Origin: Pseudomonas orientalis
GTDB lineage: Bacteria; Pseudomonadota; Gammaproteobacteria; Pseudomonadales; Pseudomonadaceae
Reading direction: 5' to 3'
NCBI RefSeq assembly: GCF_001439815.1
Contig: NZ_JYLM01000002.1
Span: 1 to 64,000, forward strand
Length of the DNA: 64,000 nt
Below the pieces are notes generated by a model, which was given only the letters and a program-made list of their open reading frames with translations, made no database searches and was not told where the DNA came from. A program made the position numbers and the translations under genes. Shown in pieces: positions 45,655 through 55,626 of the stretch (the stretch's first letter is position 1; each line of letters starts with the position of its first letter).

Positions 45655-46464
45655 TTAGGCGCTGGTTTCAGTGCGCCTACGAAGGGCGGCGGCAATCACC
45701 ATGACCAGCACCGAGAGGCCGATCAGCAACGTCGAGGCGACGGCGATCACAGGCGTCAGGTCCTGGCGTAGGGTGGTCCACATTTTGACGGGAAGGGTTT
45801 GCAGGGTCGGGCTGGCCATCATCACGCTGAGCACCACTTCGTCCCAGGAGACAAGAAAGGCGAACAGCGCACCGGCCACCATGCCTGGGCGAATCGCCGG
45901 GAAGGTCACCTTGAACACCGCCTGCAAGCGCGAGGCACCGCAGATCACCGCGGCGTCTTCAATCGACTGGTCGAACAGCTTCAGCGAGTTGATGATCGAG
46001 ATGATGGTGAACGGCAGCGCGACAATCACATGGCTGACCACAAAGGCGAACATCGTGCCGGTGTAGCCGAGCTTGAGGAACAGCGCGTACACCGCCACGG
46101 CGATGATCACCAGCGGCACGATCATCGGCAGGGTGAACAGGCCGTAGAGCAGCTCGCGGCCGGGGAAGCGCCCGCGCACCAGGGCAAAGGCCGTCGGCAG
46201 CCCCAGCGCGACGGCGAAGATCGTGGTCAGCACCGCCACCTTGAGGCTGGCCATTGCCGCGTTCATCCAGTCGGGGTTGGAGAAGAACTGGCCGTACCAT
46301 TTCAATGTCCAGCCCGGTGGCGGGAACACCAGCCATTGCGACGAGCCGAACGACAGCAGCACGATAAACACGATCGGCAACAGCAGGAACAGGCCGATCA
46401 AACCGGTGGTGGTGTAGAGGCCCAGGCGCATCCTGCGGCTCATGGCGTTGGGGGTCAGGAGCAT
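45655..46464 (-). CDS. ABC transporter permease, PotC type
   Basis: The 269-residue permease has six helices, with TTTGLIGLFLLLPIVFIVLL first, and an EAA-like loop (DQSIEDAAVICGASRLQAVF ... PAIRPGMV) for contact with the ATPase. It is the second membrane half of the importer. It starts 6 bases after the preceding permease gene and ends 17 bases before the ATPase gene. The ATG at 46464 is used; an internal ATG seven codons later is a weaker alternative. Confidence 0.88.
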   Translation of the reverse strand: MLLTPNAMSRRMRLGLYTTTGLIGLFLLLPIVFIVLLSFGSSQWLVFPPPGWTLKWYGQFFSNPDWMNAAMASLKVAVLTTIFAVALGLPTAFALVRGRFPGRELLYGLFTLPMIVPLVIIAVAVYALFLKLGYTGTMFAFVVSHVIVALPFTIISIINSLKLFDQSIEDAAVICGASRLQAVFKVTFPAIRPGMVAGALFAFLVSWDEVVLSVMMASPTLQTLPVKMWTTLRQDLTPVIAVASTLLIGLSVLVMVIAAALRRRTETSA

Positions 46465-46470
46465 GACGGC

Positions 46471-47382
46471 TTACCTCGCGTTGCTGGCGCCAACCGGGGA
46501 TTCCGGCTGCAGCTTCAGGTAGAAGTAGAACAGCACCAGCGTAATCAAAATCAGCAACGCCGCACCGGCACTGGCCAGGCCCCAATTGAGGAATGATTGC
46601 ACCTGCTGAATGATGAACTCGGGCAGCATCATGTTCTGCGCACCGCCCAGCAGGGCCGGGGTAACGTAGTAACCGAGGGACATCACGAACACCATCAACC
46701 CGCCGGAAAACAACCCCGGCCGGCACAGCGGCAGGAACACCCGGAAGAAGTTGGTCCAGGGGCTGGCCCCACAGATGGAACCGGCCTGCAGGATCATCGG
46801 GTCGATGGCCTGCATGGTCGCCTGCAGCGGCAACACGATGAACGGAATCATGATGTAGCTCATGCCGATCACCACGCCGGTGAGGTTATGCACCATTTCC
46901 AGCGGTTGATCGATGATGCCCATGGCCATCAGCGCCTTGTTGATCACGCCCGAGGCTTGCAGCAATACCAGCCAGGAATAGGTGCGGGCGAGCAGGCTGG
47001 TCCACATCGACAACAGCACGATATTCAGGATCCAGCGGCCCCAGCCGCGCGGCACCAGGGTAATCGCCCAGGCCAGCGGAAAGCCCAGCAGCAGACTGAA
47101 CAGCGTCACCAGGCCGGCCACCGAAAAGGTATTGAGCAGCACCCGCGCATACGCCGAGTTGGCGAACAGCTGTTCGTAGTTGCCCAGGCCCGGCACCGGC
47201 TCCAGCACGCCGCGCAGCAGCAGGCCGATCAGCGGCGCCAGGAAGAACAGGCCGAGGAACAGCAACGCCGGGATCAGGTTGCTCGACCCGCGCCAACGCT
47301 GCCCCAGGGATGGCGCCCCGGCCCTGGCGCCAACGGCACCGCCGAGGGCGCCCGCGGCCGGCGTGGTTGCCGTCATTTTCAT
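46471..47382 (-). CDS. ABC transporter permease, PotB type
   Basis: The 303-residue permease has an Ala/Gly-rich cytoplasmic start and six helices (LIPALLFLGLFFLAPLIGLL first), with the contact loop PMILQAGSICGASPWTNFFR. It pairs with the PotC-type permease. The start chosen (47382) gives an ATGA overlap with the binding-protein stop; an ATG four codons upstream, inside that gene, is also possible. It is part of the 48404-44486 operon. Confidence 0.86.
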   Translation of the reverse strand: MKMTATTPAAGALGGAVGARAGAPSLGQRWRGSSNLIPALLFLGLFFLAPLIGLLLRGVLEPVPGLGNYEQLFANSAYARVLLNTFSVAGLVTLFSLLLGFPLAWAITLVPRGWGRWILNIVLLSMWTSLLARTYSWLVLLQASGVINKALMAMGIIDQPLEMVHNLTGVVIGMSYIMIPFIVLPLQATMQAIDPMILQAGSICGASPWTNFFRVFLPLCRPGLFSGGLMVFVMSLGYYVTPALLGGAQNMMLPEFIIQQVQSFLNWGLASAGAALLILITLVLFYFYLKLQPESPVGASNAR

Positions 47383-48404
47383 TTGACTAGCCATTCATTC
47401 CACCGTGTCGCAATGGCGGGACCGTTCTTGGCCCAGTAGGCGAAATCGAGGGTGATCTGGTCCTTGGCATACGCCGTCGGCAGGTTGGGCGCCAACACCG
47501 AATCCAGGCGCTGCACGCTGTCGATGTTCACCGGGGCATAGGCGGTCAGGTTGGAGAAATCCGCCTGGCCCTTGGCGCTGCTGGCATTGGCCAGGAACTT
47601 CATCGCGGCGGCTTTGTTCTTGGTGCCTTTAGGGACGACGAGGATGTCGGCCATCACCAGGTTCTGCTTCCAGCTCACGCCCACCGGCGCGCCATCTTCC
47701 TGCAAGGCGTGAATGCGGCCGTTCCAGAACTGGCCCATGCTCACTTCGCCGGAGGCCAGCAACTGTTGCGACTGCGCGCCGCCGCCCCACCAGACGATGT
47801 CTTTCTTGATGGTGTCGAGTTTCTTGAAGGCGCGGTCCAGGTCCAGGGGGTAGAGCTTGTCGGCTGCAACACCGTCGGCCAGCAGCGCCAGTTCCAGTAC
47901 GCCTGGGCTTGGCCATTTATAGAGGGCGCGTTTGCCGGGGTAGGTCTTGGTGTCGAACAAGGCGCTCCAGTCCTGCGGTTTGCCGGCGCCGAGCTTGCCT
48001 TCGTTATAGCCGAGCACGAAGGAGAAGAAGAACGAACCGACGCCATGGTCGGAGACGAAACGCGGGTCGATCTTGTCGCGCTGGATCACCGAGAAATCGA
48101 GGGGCTCGAGCAGGCCTTCGGCGGCGGCGCGCAGGGCGAAGTCGGCTTCGACATCCACCACGTCCCACTGCACGTTGCCGCTTTCGACCATGGCCTTGAG
48201 TTTGCCGTAGTCGGTGGGGCCGTCCTGGACCACGGTGATGCCGCTGGCCTTGCTGAAAGGATCGGCCCACGCCTGCTTCTGCGCATCCTGAGTGCTGCCG
48301 CCCCAGCTGACGAAATTCACGCTTTCGGCTGCCATGGCCGCGTGGCTGGCCACGCTCAACAGACCCGCGAACAGCGCCGCGGTTGCACCTTTGTTCAACA
48401 CCAT
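47379..48404 (-). CDS. ABC transporter substrate-binding protein, PotD class
   Basis: This 341-residue periplasmic protein has a signal peptide (GATAALFAGLLSVASHAAMA). The mature part starts ESVNFVSWGGSTQDAQKQAW and has ASGITVVQDGPTDYGKLKAM, WDVVDVEADFALRAA and IPWEG-like regions of the PotD/PotF fold. Polyamine-binding aspartates cannot be confirmed by eye. It is first in its operon, about 100 bases from a class II operator, which links it to the flavin-oxygenase cluster. Polyamine naming should be treated as family only. Confidence 0.88.
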   Translation of the reverse strand: MVLNKGATAALFAGLLSVASHAAMAAESVNFVSWGGSTQDAQKQAWADPFSKASGITVVQDGPTDYGKLKAMVESGNVQWDVVDVEADFALRAAAEGLLEPLDFSVIQRDKIDPRFVSDHGVGSFFFSFVLGYNEGKLGAGKPQDWSALFDTKTYPGKRALYKWPSPGVLELALLADGVAADKLYPLDLDRAFKKLDTIKKDIVWWGGGAQSQQLLASGEVSMGQFWNGRIHALQEDGAPVGVSWKQNLVMADILVVPKGTKNKAAAMKFLANASSAKGQADFSNLTAYAPVNIDSVQRLDSVLAPNLPTAYAKDQITLDFAYWAKNGPAIATRWNEWLVK

Positions 48405-48502
48405 GTTTACGCCCTCATTGTTGTGTTTATGAGCGGGGCTTAGGAGTGCCCGCCTATCGGGAGCAATCGGTCCGGACCCTGTTTTTTGAGCTGTCCGGAC
48501 TA

Positions 48503-48527
48503 TGGAATATCATATTATGGTATTCCA
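48503..48527. promoter_or_regulatory. Cluster operator, site 3 (class II)
   Basis: TGGAATATCATA, one central T, and TATGGTATTCCA form a 25-bp palindrome with one mismatch, 99 bases upstream of the binding-protein ATG. It contains TATTATGGTAT exactly. Confidence 0.8.
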
Positions 48528-48582
48528 AACTTTGCGCAAGCACTTTGCCATACCGGCTATCCGCTGACGCTGGGTTTTACCG

Positions 48583-49689
48583 TCAGATGAAGGCGATGCT
48601 TTCCACGACTTCCAGGTCGTAACCGGTCAAGCCCGCGTATTTCAGTGGTGGTCCGAGGTGGCGCAGTTTGCCCACGCCCAGGTCCTGCAATATCTGCGCG
48701 CCGGTACCCACTTCCGAGTAAATCCGTGACTGCGACCGGCTGAACTGACGCGGCGCCTGGGTCAACTGCGGTACGCGTTCGAGCAATGCCTGGGACGATT
48801 CATGGTTGGCCAGCACCACCACCACGCCGCTGCCTTCTGCCGCCACGCGTTGCAGGGCGGCCCACAAGGTCCAGTTGGAGGGGCCGCTGTAGTCGGCGCC
48901 GACCAGGTCGCGCAGCGGGTCGATCACATGCACACGCACCAGCGCCGGTTCATCGCGGCGCAACTGGCCCATGACCATGGCCATGTGCACGCCGCCGTCG
49001 ATGCGGTCTTCAAAGGTGATCAGGCGGAAGGTGCCGTGCACCGTGGGCAGGTCGCGTTCGCCGATGCGCACCACGGTGCGTTCGGTGCTGAGGCGGTAGT
49101 GGATCAGGTCGGCGATGGTGCCGATCTTGATCCCATGCTTGCGGGCAAAAGCTTCCAGCTCGGGGCGGCGGGCCATGGTGCCGTCGTCGTTCATCACTTC
49201 CACGATCACCGAGGCCGGCGTGTGCCCGGCCAGGCGCGCCAGGTCGCAACCGGCTTCGGTGTGGCCGGCGCGGGTCAGCACGCCGCCATCCCTGGCGCGC
49301 AGCGGGAAGATATGCCCGGGCTGTACGATGTCGGCGGGGCCGGCGTTACTGTCGACGGCCGCCGCCACGGTGCGCGCGCGGTCGGCCGCAGAGATGCCGG
49401 TGGTCACGCCGGTGGCGGCTTCGATGGACACGGTGAATGCGGTGCTGAACACGCTGCCATTGCTGGGCACCATCTGTTCCAGGCCCAGGCGTTGGCAGTG
49501 TTCGTCGGTGAGGGTCAGGCAGATCAGGCCACGGGCTTCGCGGGCCATGAAGCTGATAGTCTCGGCGGTGCAGCACGCCGCAGGCAGCAACAGGTCGCCT
49601 TCGTTTTCCCGGTCTTCGTCGTCCACCAGGAGCACCATCTTGCCCTGGCGGTAGTCTTCGATGATGTCTGCGATGCTGTTGAAGGGCAT
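48583..49689 (-). CDS. RibB with degenerate RibA domain (RibBX type)
   Basis: The protein has 368 residues. The first half is 3,4-dihydroxy-2-butanone-4-phosphate synthase, with VDDEDRENEGDL, MAREARGLICLTLT and the RARDGGVLTRAGHTEA loop. The second half follows the GTP cyclohydrolase II fold, but where the zinc cysteines should be it reads VRVHVIDPLRDLVGADYSGP, with no Cys. So only the ribulose-phosphate reaction of riboflavin synthesis is expected; such RibBX fusions are known in Proteobacteria. A class I cluster operator lies 28 bases upstream, so it probably raises flavin supply when the oxygenases are made. Confidence 0.9.
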   Translation of the reverse strand: MPFNSIADIIEDYRQGKMVLLVDDEDRENEGDLLLPAACCTAETISFMAREARGLICLTLTDEHCQRLGLEQMVPSNGSVFSTAFTVSIEAATGVTTGISAADRARTVAAAVDSNAGPADIVQPGHIFPLRARDGGVLTRAGHTEAGCDLARLAGHTPASVIVEVMNDDGTMARRPELEAFARKHGIKIGTIADLIHYRLSTERTVVRIGERDLPTVHGTFRLITFEDRIDGGVHMAMVMGQLRRDEPALVRVHVIDPLRDLVGADYSGPSNWTLWAALQRVAAEGSGVVVVLANHESSQALLERVPQLTQAPRQFSRSQSRIYSEVGTGAQILQDLGVGKLRHLGPPLKYAGLTGYDLEVVESIAFI

Positions 49690-49716
49690 GGGGGATGCTC
49701 AAGTTATTGGTTGTAT

Positions 49717-49738
49717 GTATTATGGTATACCATAAAAT
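49717..49738. promoter_or_regulatory. Cluster operator, site 4 (class I)
   Basis: GTATT then ATGGTATACCAT (49722-49733), in the 69-base gap between the divergent ribBX and DUF1330 genes, so one site can serve both. It contains TATTATGGTAT exactly. Confidence 0.82.
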
Positions 49739-49758
49739 TCGAACAAGAGGATGTCCCG

Positions 49759-50052
49759 ATGAAAGCCTATTGGATTGCCCATGTGGATGTGTCCGATGCA
49801 GAGCAATACACCCAGTACACCCAGCGCGCGCCGGCGGCCTTTGCGAAGTTCGGCGGGCGCTTCCTGGCAAGGGGCGGGCGCAGCGCGGCGCTGGAAGGCG
49901 GGCCGGCACGGCAGCGCAATGTGGTGATCGAGTTTGAGAGCTATGAGCAGGCGGTGGCGTGCTATGAGTCCGCCGAATATCAGGCGGCGAAGGGGCACAG
50001 AGCGGGGGCGGGTGAGGCGCAGATCATTATTGTGGAAGGTGTGGCGCCCTAG
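49759..50052 (+). CDS. DUF1330 protein
   Basis: This 97-residue dimeric alpha/beta-barrel (ferredoxin-like) family protein has MKAYWIAHVDVSDAEQYTQY, GGRFLARGGRSAALEG and NVVIEFESYEQAVACYESAE. DUF1330 proteins resemble muconolactone-isomerase-sized barrels; their functions are mostly unknown, often beside catabolic genes. AAGAGG lies eight bases before the ATG. It shares the class I operator with ribBX and is convergent with the seven-gene operon, ending before a REPIN. Confidence 0.85.
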   Translation: MKAYWIAHVDVSDAEQYTQYTQRAPAAFAKFGGRFLARGGRSAALEGGPARQRNVVIEFESYEQAVACYESAEYQAAKGHRAGAGEAQIIIVEGVAP

Positions 50053-50078
50053 GCCTACCAGACCGAGTGTGGTCCAAA

Positions 50079-50167
50079 TGTGGGAGGGGGCTTGCCCCCG
50101 ATGGCGGTGGGTCAGCTATAAACACGCTGACTGACAGGCCGCCATCGGGGGCAAGCCCCCTCCCACA
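50079..50167. repeat. Element A REPIN, copy 9
   Basis: Inverted REP arms around GTGGGTCAGCTATAAAC between the convergent DUF1330 and Nudix genes. Confidence 0.9.
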
Positions 50168-50192
50168 TGTTGAACCGTGTTCAGGCTGAAGA

Positions 50193-51511
<1,319 letters not shown>

Positions 51512-51534
51512 GGGGTCTGCTCTGAATGTAGCGG

Positions 51535-51924
51535 TTAACTGGAGGCCTCGGCATCGGCTTCGGCGAAGGCTTCACGGGCCAGCCGGAAGCTGTCCACGGC
51601 GGCGGGAACCCCGCAATAAATGCCGACCTGAAGCAGAATTTCGCGTATTTGTTCACGACTCAGCCCGTTGCGCAAGGCGCCGCGCACGTGCAGCTTGAGT
51701 TCGTGAGGCCGATTGAGGGCCGAAATCATTGCCAAGTTTATCATGCTGCGTTCTTTAAGCGACAAACCCTCCCGGCCCCACACATGGCCCCAGCAGTACT
51801 CGGTGACCATGTCCTGCAGCGGCCGAGTGAAGTCGTCGGCGTTGTCGATTGAACGCTGTACGTAGGCTTCACCCAGGACTTGCGTACGAATTTTCAGGCC
51901 CTGTTCATATTTTTCGTTGCTCAT
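51535..51924 (-). CDS. Carboxymuconolactone decarboxylase-family protein
   Basis: This 129-residue CMD/AhpD-fold protein has SNEKYEQGLKIRTQVLGEAY, the PcaC-like TEYCWGHVWGREGLSLKERS, MINLAMISALNRPHELKLHV, ALRNGLSREQIREILLQVGI and YCGVPAAVDSFR. It lacks the CxxC of peroxidase-type AhpD, so a decarboxylase, lactonase or unknown catalytic role is more likely. It sits between a flavin reductase (13-base gap) and the GntR gene (23-base gap) in the seven-gene operon. Confidence 0.87.
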   Translation of the reverse strand: MSNEKYEQGLKIRTQVLGEAYVQRSIDNADDFTRPLQDMVTEYCWGHVWGREGLSLKERSMINLAMISALNRPHELKLHVRGALRNGLSREQIREILLQVGIYCGVPAAVDSFRLAREAFAEADAEASS

Positions 51925-51937
51925 GCTTCAGCGCTCC

Positions 51938-52423
51938 TCAGGCCAGGGTCGGCAGCGGGCCCAGCTTGCCCTTGTGGTAAATCATCGGCGTTACCGGCTG
52001 CGCTGGCAGGATCAGGTTCTTCACCGCGCCGACAATGATCGCGTGGTCGCCGCCGTCGTATTCGCGCCACAACTCGCACTCGATAATGGCCGTGGCGTTG
52101 GCCAGCAGCGGGTTGCCCAAGTCGCTGAGGTGCCACGCGATGCCCTTGGCCTTTTCCTTGCCTTTACTGGCGAAGGCATAGGCTTCGGCGGTCTGGCCGG
52201 CGGACAGCAAGTGAATCGCGAAGCGCTTGCTGTCGCGCAGGATCGGGTAGGTGTCCGACGCGTAGTTGGGGCAGAACAGCACCAGGGCCGGGTCGATCGA
52301 CAGCGCACTGAATGCGCTGGCGGTGATGCCGACGATGCCGCCGTCCGGGTCGAGGGTGGTGACCACCGTCACGCCCGAAGGGAACGAGCTCATGACGTCT
52401 TTGTAAATGCCGGGTTCGATCAT
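51938..52423 (-). CDS. Flavin reductase, paralogue 2
   Basis: This 161-residue RutF/HpaC-type flavin reductase has YKDVMSSFPSGVTVVTTLDP, VGITASAFSALSIDPALVLF and ECELWREYDGGDHAIIVGAV. It is strongly similar over its whole length to the reductase at 41989-42474. No second oxygenase is in this operon, so either both reductases serve the one LLM oxygenase, or this one has another flavin-dependent partner. It follows the aldehyde dehydrogenase gene by 12 bases. Confidence 0.9.
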   Translation of the reverse strand: MIEPGIYKDVMSSFPSGVTVVTTLDPDGGIVGITASAFSALSIDPALVLFCPNYASDTYPILRDSKRFAIHLLSAGQTAEAYAFASKGKEKAKGIAWHLSDLGNPLLANATAIIECELWREYDGGDHAIIVGAVKNLILPAQPVTPMIYHKGKLGPLPTLA

Positions 52424-52435
52424 GGTTGTGGACTC

Positions 52436-53917
52436 TTAACGCATCACAAAGGGATCAGGCATGGGTGCCTGGGACAGGTTGATCCACACCGTCTTCAGCT
52501 CGGTGTAGGCCAGCACCGAATCGATGCCGCTTTCGCGCCCGTAGCCGCTGTTCTTGAAGCCGCCGATGGGCGCCATGGCCGAGACGGCGCGGTAGGTGTT
52601 GACCCAGATGATCCCCGAACGCACGTCCCGGGCCAGTCGATGGGCGCGGCCCAGGTCGCGGGTCCAGATGCCGGCGGCGAGGCCGAACTGCGAGTCGTTG
52701 GCGATCGCCAATGCCTGGGCTTCGTCCTTGAAACGGATCACCGAAGCCACCGGGCCGAACACTTCTTCCTGCATGATTTTCATCGAGTTGGTGTCGCACT
52801 CGAACAACGTCGGCTCATAGAACCAGCCTGCACCGAGGTTCTGCGGGCGCTTGCCGCCGGTGCGCAGGCGCGCGCCTTCGGCGATGGCGTCCGCGACCAG
52901 GCCTTCGACCACCGCCAGTTGCTGGGCGGTGGCCATGGGGCCCATTTCGCTGGCATCGTCCAGAGGGTTGCCGATGCGGATGCGCTGGGCACGTGCCACC
53001 AGGCGCTCGACGAACTCGTCGTAGATTTCCTCCTGCACCAGCAGGCGCGAACCGGACACGCAGCTCTGGCCGGAAGCCGCATAGATACCGGCTATCGCAC
53101 CGTTGATGGCGCTGTCGAGGTCGGCGTCGGCAAAAATGATATTCGGTGACTTACCGCCCAGCTCCAGCGACAGCTTGGCGAAGTTCTCCGCGCTGCTGCG
53201 CACCACATGCCGTGCGGTGGCCGCGCCGCCGGTGAAGGCGATCTTGCGCACCAGCGGGTGGCGGGTGAGGGCGGCGCCGGTACTCGGGCCGTAGCCGGTC
53301 ACCACATTGACCACGCCCGGCGGAATCCCGGCTTCGAGGGCCAGGCGCGCCAGTTCCAGAATGGTTGCCGAGGCGTGTTCCGAAGGTTTGATCACGATGG
53401 TATTGCCCGCCGCGAGGGCCGGCGCGAGCTTGATCGCGGTCAGGTACAGCGGGCTGTTCCACGGAATGATCGCGGCGACCACGCCCATGGCTTCGTGCAC
53501 GGTGTAGGCGAACAGGTCCGGTTTGTCCAGCGGCAGGGTGCCGCCTTCGAGCTTGTCGGCCAGGCCTGCGGTGTAGTGGAAGAACTCCGGCAGGTAGCTG
53601 ACCTGGCCGCGGGTCTCGCGGATCAGCTTGCCGTTGTCGCGGCTTTCCAGCTGCGCCAGTTGCTCGGTGTTCTGGGCGATCAAATCGCCCAGGCGGCGCA
53701 GCAACTTGCCCCGTGCGGTAGCGCTGAGGCCACGCCAGGCCGGGCTTTCGAAAGCCGTTTGCGCGGCCTGTACGGCGCGGTCCACGTCGGCTTCATCGGC
53801 ATCGGGCAGTTGCGCCCAGGGTTCGGCCAGGGCCGGGTTGAGGCTGTCGAAGGTCTTGCCGGACAGGGCATCGACCCATTCACCGCCGATGCACATCTGG
53901 AAGCGTGCGAGTGTCAT
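52436..53917 (-). CDS. Aldehyde dehydrogenase
   Basis: This 493-residue NAD(P)+-dependent enzyme has AIIPWNSPLYLTAIKLAPAL, NTIVIKPSEHAS, VNVVTGYGPSTGAALTRHPL, KIAFTGGAATARHVV, the general-base Glu in LELGGKSPN, the catalytic Cys in YAASGQSCVSGSRL, and the EEVFGPVASVIRF end motif. It is in the betaine/hydroxymuconate-semialdehyde-like class; the substrate is not deducible. Its start overlaps the hydrolase stop (ATGA). In the proposed pathway it would oxidise a semialdehyde released after ring opening and hydrolysis. Confidence 0.9.
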   Translation of the reverse strand: MTLARFQMCIGGEWVDALSGKTFDSLNPALAEPWAQLPDADEADVDRAVQAAQTAFESPAWRGLSATARGKLLRRLGDLIAQNTEQLAQLESRDNGKLIRETRGQVSYLPEFFHYTAGLADKLEGGTLPLDKPDLFAYTVHEAMGVVAAIIPWNSPLYLTAIKLAPALAAGNTIVIKPSEHASATILELARLALEAGIPPGVVNVVTGYGPSTGAALTRHPLVRKIAFTGGAATARHVVRSSAENFAKLSLELGGKSPNIIFADADLDSAINGAIAGIYAASGQSCVSGSRLLVQEEIYDEFVERLVARAQRIRIGNPLDDASEMGPMATAQQLAVVEGLVADAIAEGARLRTGGKRPQNLGAGWFYEPTLFECDTNSMKIMQEEVFGPVASVIRFKDEAQALAIANDSQFGLAAGIWTRDLGRAHRLARDVRSGIIWVNTYRAVSAMAPIGGFKNSGYGRESGIDSVLAYTELKTVWINLSQAPMPDPFVMR

Positions 53918-54747
53918 GCAACGATCCCCTTTATTGGAGTGTTTTGGGCGTACACATTGGCCAGGAACCCCAGCAGCAGGCTATTGACCAGGCGCGGTGA
54001 TTCCACCGGCATCATATGCCGTTGCTCGGCCAGCACCGCAACCGTGGCGCCGGGAATGCGGTCGGCCAGTTGCCGGGCCATTTCCGGCGTCGAGCCGGGG
54101 TCCAGTTCGCCGGTGGCGACCAGGGTGGGCGCGCGCAGCCCCTTGAGGTCATCGGCGCGGTACATGTCCTGGGTCGCAAACAGCTCGTAGGTGGTCAGGT
54201 AGCCCTGGGGGTCATTGCCCGCCAGGGTCTGGCGCAGCGCGGCGATCTGCGCTGGGTTGGCCGCCTGGTATTCAGGGCTGAACCAGCGCGACAGCGCCGC
54301 TTCCGCATTTGCATCCGGCCCGTGCTCGGCGGCCTGGGCGGTGCGCGCGATCACGCCGGCGCGCTGCTCGGGGCTGCGGTTGAACACACTGTTAAGCACC
54401 ACCAGGCTTTTGAGACGGTCGGGGTAATGCAGGGCGAACGCCCGTGCAACCAAGCCGCCCATGGAAAACCCGATCACCGTAGCCTGGGGCAGTTGCAGGT
54501 GGTCGAGCAGCTCCAGCAACTGGTCCGCATAGCCGAGCAACGGCGTGCCGGCGGCCGGGCGCGGGCTGGCGCCATGGCCGAGCATGTCATAGCTGATCAC
54601 GTGGTAGTTCGTGGCCAGGCCAACGACTTGCCCGCCCCACATTTCTTTGTTCAGGCCCACGCCGTGGATCAAAACCACAGGCTGGCCTTGGCCGGTCGCC
54701 AGATAACTGGTGCCGGCCGGGGTGCGTTCAGCGGTGAGCCGAATCAT
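53914..54747 (-). CDS. Alpha/beta hydrolase, RutD/PcaD-like
   Basis: This 277-residue hydrolase has oxyanion HGVGLNKEMW, the nucleophile elbow GFSMGG (Ser about 97), the acid in ATGELDPGS, and the His in EQRHMMPVE. The overall pattern resembles RutD and 3-oxoadipate enol-lactonases. It could hydrolyse an amide, enamine or lactone made by the oxygenase. Start 54747 is chosen because AGGAG lies seven bases upstream; an ATG five codons earlier would sit on that ribosome site. It overlaps the aldehyde dehydrogenase gene by four bases. Confidence 0.87.
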   Translation of the reverse strand: MIRLTAERTPAGTSYLATGQGQPVVLIHGVGLNKEMWGGQVVGLATNYHVISYDMLGHGASPRPAAGTPLLGYADQLLELLDHLQLPQATVIGFSMGGLVARAFALHYPDRLKSLVVLNSVFNRSPEQRAGVIARTAQAAEHGPDANAEAALSRWFSPEYQAANPAQIAALRQTLAGNDPQGYLTTYELFATQDMYRADDLKGLRAPTLVATGELDPGSTPEMARQLADRIPGATVAVLAEQRHMMPVESPRLVNSLLLGFLANVYAQNTPIKGIVA

Positions 54748-54786
54748 GGAGCGCTCCTGCATGCTTTTTCTTATGGCCGGTGTTGC

Positions 54787-55377
54787 TTACTGGGCTTGTT
54801 CAGCCGCCAGCTCTTCCAGGTCGATGTAACGGTTGCCGATCCGTGGGTGCAGGCGGCCGCCATCGGCGCAGCCCAGCACGACGACGATTTCGTCAGCGCG
54901 CGGCGCGTCTTCGATCTGCATTTCCAGGGTGATGTAGTGCGAGCGCAGGCCTTCGTCGTCCTTGTGCATCATCGGAATCTGGATCGAAGTGCCCGGGCCG
55001 CCGCGCTTGTTGGTGAAGCTCAGGTAGCTCTTGGCCTTGACCGCTTCACGGTAGTGGTTGCCGAAGCGCAGGGTATGGATGATCGCGCTCGCGTGTTCGA
55101 TCTCGCCATCGGCACCCACCACGGCGGCTTTGCCGTAGGCCTCGATGTTTTCGGCGCCACCGATGATGGCTACCAGACGCTCGACCATCAGTGCGCCGAG
55201 ATCGGAGCAGTTGGCGCGGATCTCCGGCTTCAGGTCGTCGACGAAACCACGGCCCAGCCAAGGGTTTTTCAGCACCACGGCCAAGCCGACCATTTTCACG
55301 GGCGTGTCGGAGGCTTTGCCGCCCTCGATAAAGGTCTCTTCTACATAACTGACGATCTTGCGGATTTCGAAACTCAT
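54787..55377 (-). CDS. DUF1185 ('amino acid synthesis') family protein
   Basis: This 196-residue protein of the DUF1185 family has KIVSYVEETFIEGGKASDTP, KMVGLAVVLKNPWLGRGFVD, LVAIIGGAENIEAYGKAAVV, RFGNHYREAVKAKSYLSFTN, RGGPGTSIQIPMMHKDDEGL and VVLGCADGGRLHPRIG. The family name comes from old annotation; the reaction is not established. It is the first gene of the seven-gene operon, 28 bases from a class I operator. Conservation in a ring-cleavage-like cluster suggests an amidase-, hydratase- or tautomerase-like step. Confidence 0.88.
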   Translation of the reverse strand: MSFEIRKIVSYVEETFIEGGKASDTPVKMVGLAVVLKNPWLGRGFVDDLKPEIRANCSDLGALMVERLVAIIGGAENIEAYGKAAVVGADGEIEHASAIIHTLRFGNHYREAVKAKSYLSFTNKRGGPGTSIQIPMMHKDDEGLRSHYITLEMQIEDAPRADEIVVVLGCADGGRLHPRIGNRYIDLEELAAEQAQ

Positions 55378-55405
55378 GGGCTGCTCCGTCTAAGTGAGGG
55401 TCTGC

Positions 55406-55427
55406 GTATGATGGTATACCATAATAC
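55406..55427. promoter_or_regulatory. Cluster operator, site 5 (class I)
   Basis: GTATG, then ATGGTATACCAT (55411-55422), then AATAC form the fullest class I palindrome, just upstream of the seven-gene operon. It contains ATACCATAATA exactly. Confidence 0.82.
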
Positions 55428-55442
55428 GAGAAGCGCAATAGC

Positions 55443-55542
55443 TGTAGGAGAGAGCTTGCTCGCGAAAAACTCACAGGCACCGCGTTCATTCAGGAAGCAC
55501 GCGTTATCGTTGAAGTTTTTCGCGAGCAAGCTCGCTCCTACA
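55443..55542. repeat. Element B repeat, copy 5 (inverted)
   Basis: Reverse complement orientation of copies 1-4. It lies between the operator of the seven-gene operon and the dCache chemoreceptor gene, at the outer edge of the cluster. Confidence 0.9.
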
Positions 55543-55626
55543 GTTGATCGCTGGCAGTGCTTGAGAGGGGGAAGGGGTGCAGCGATCAGGCGGTGAAGGG
55601 CTCACCGCCTGTTTCGGGAGGGAGAG

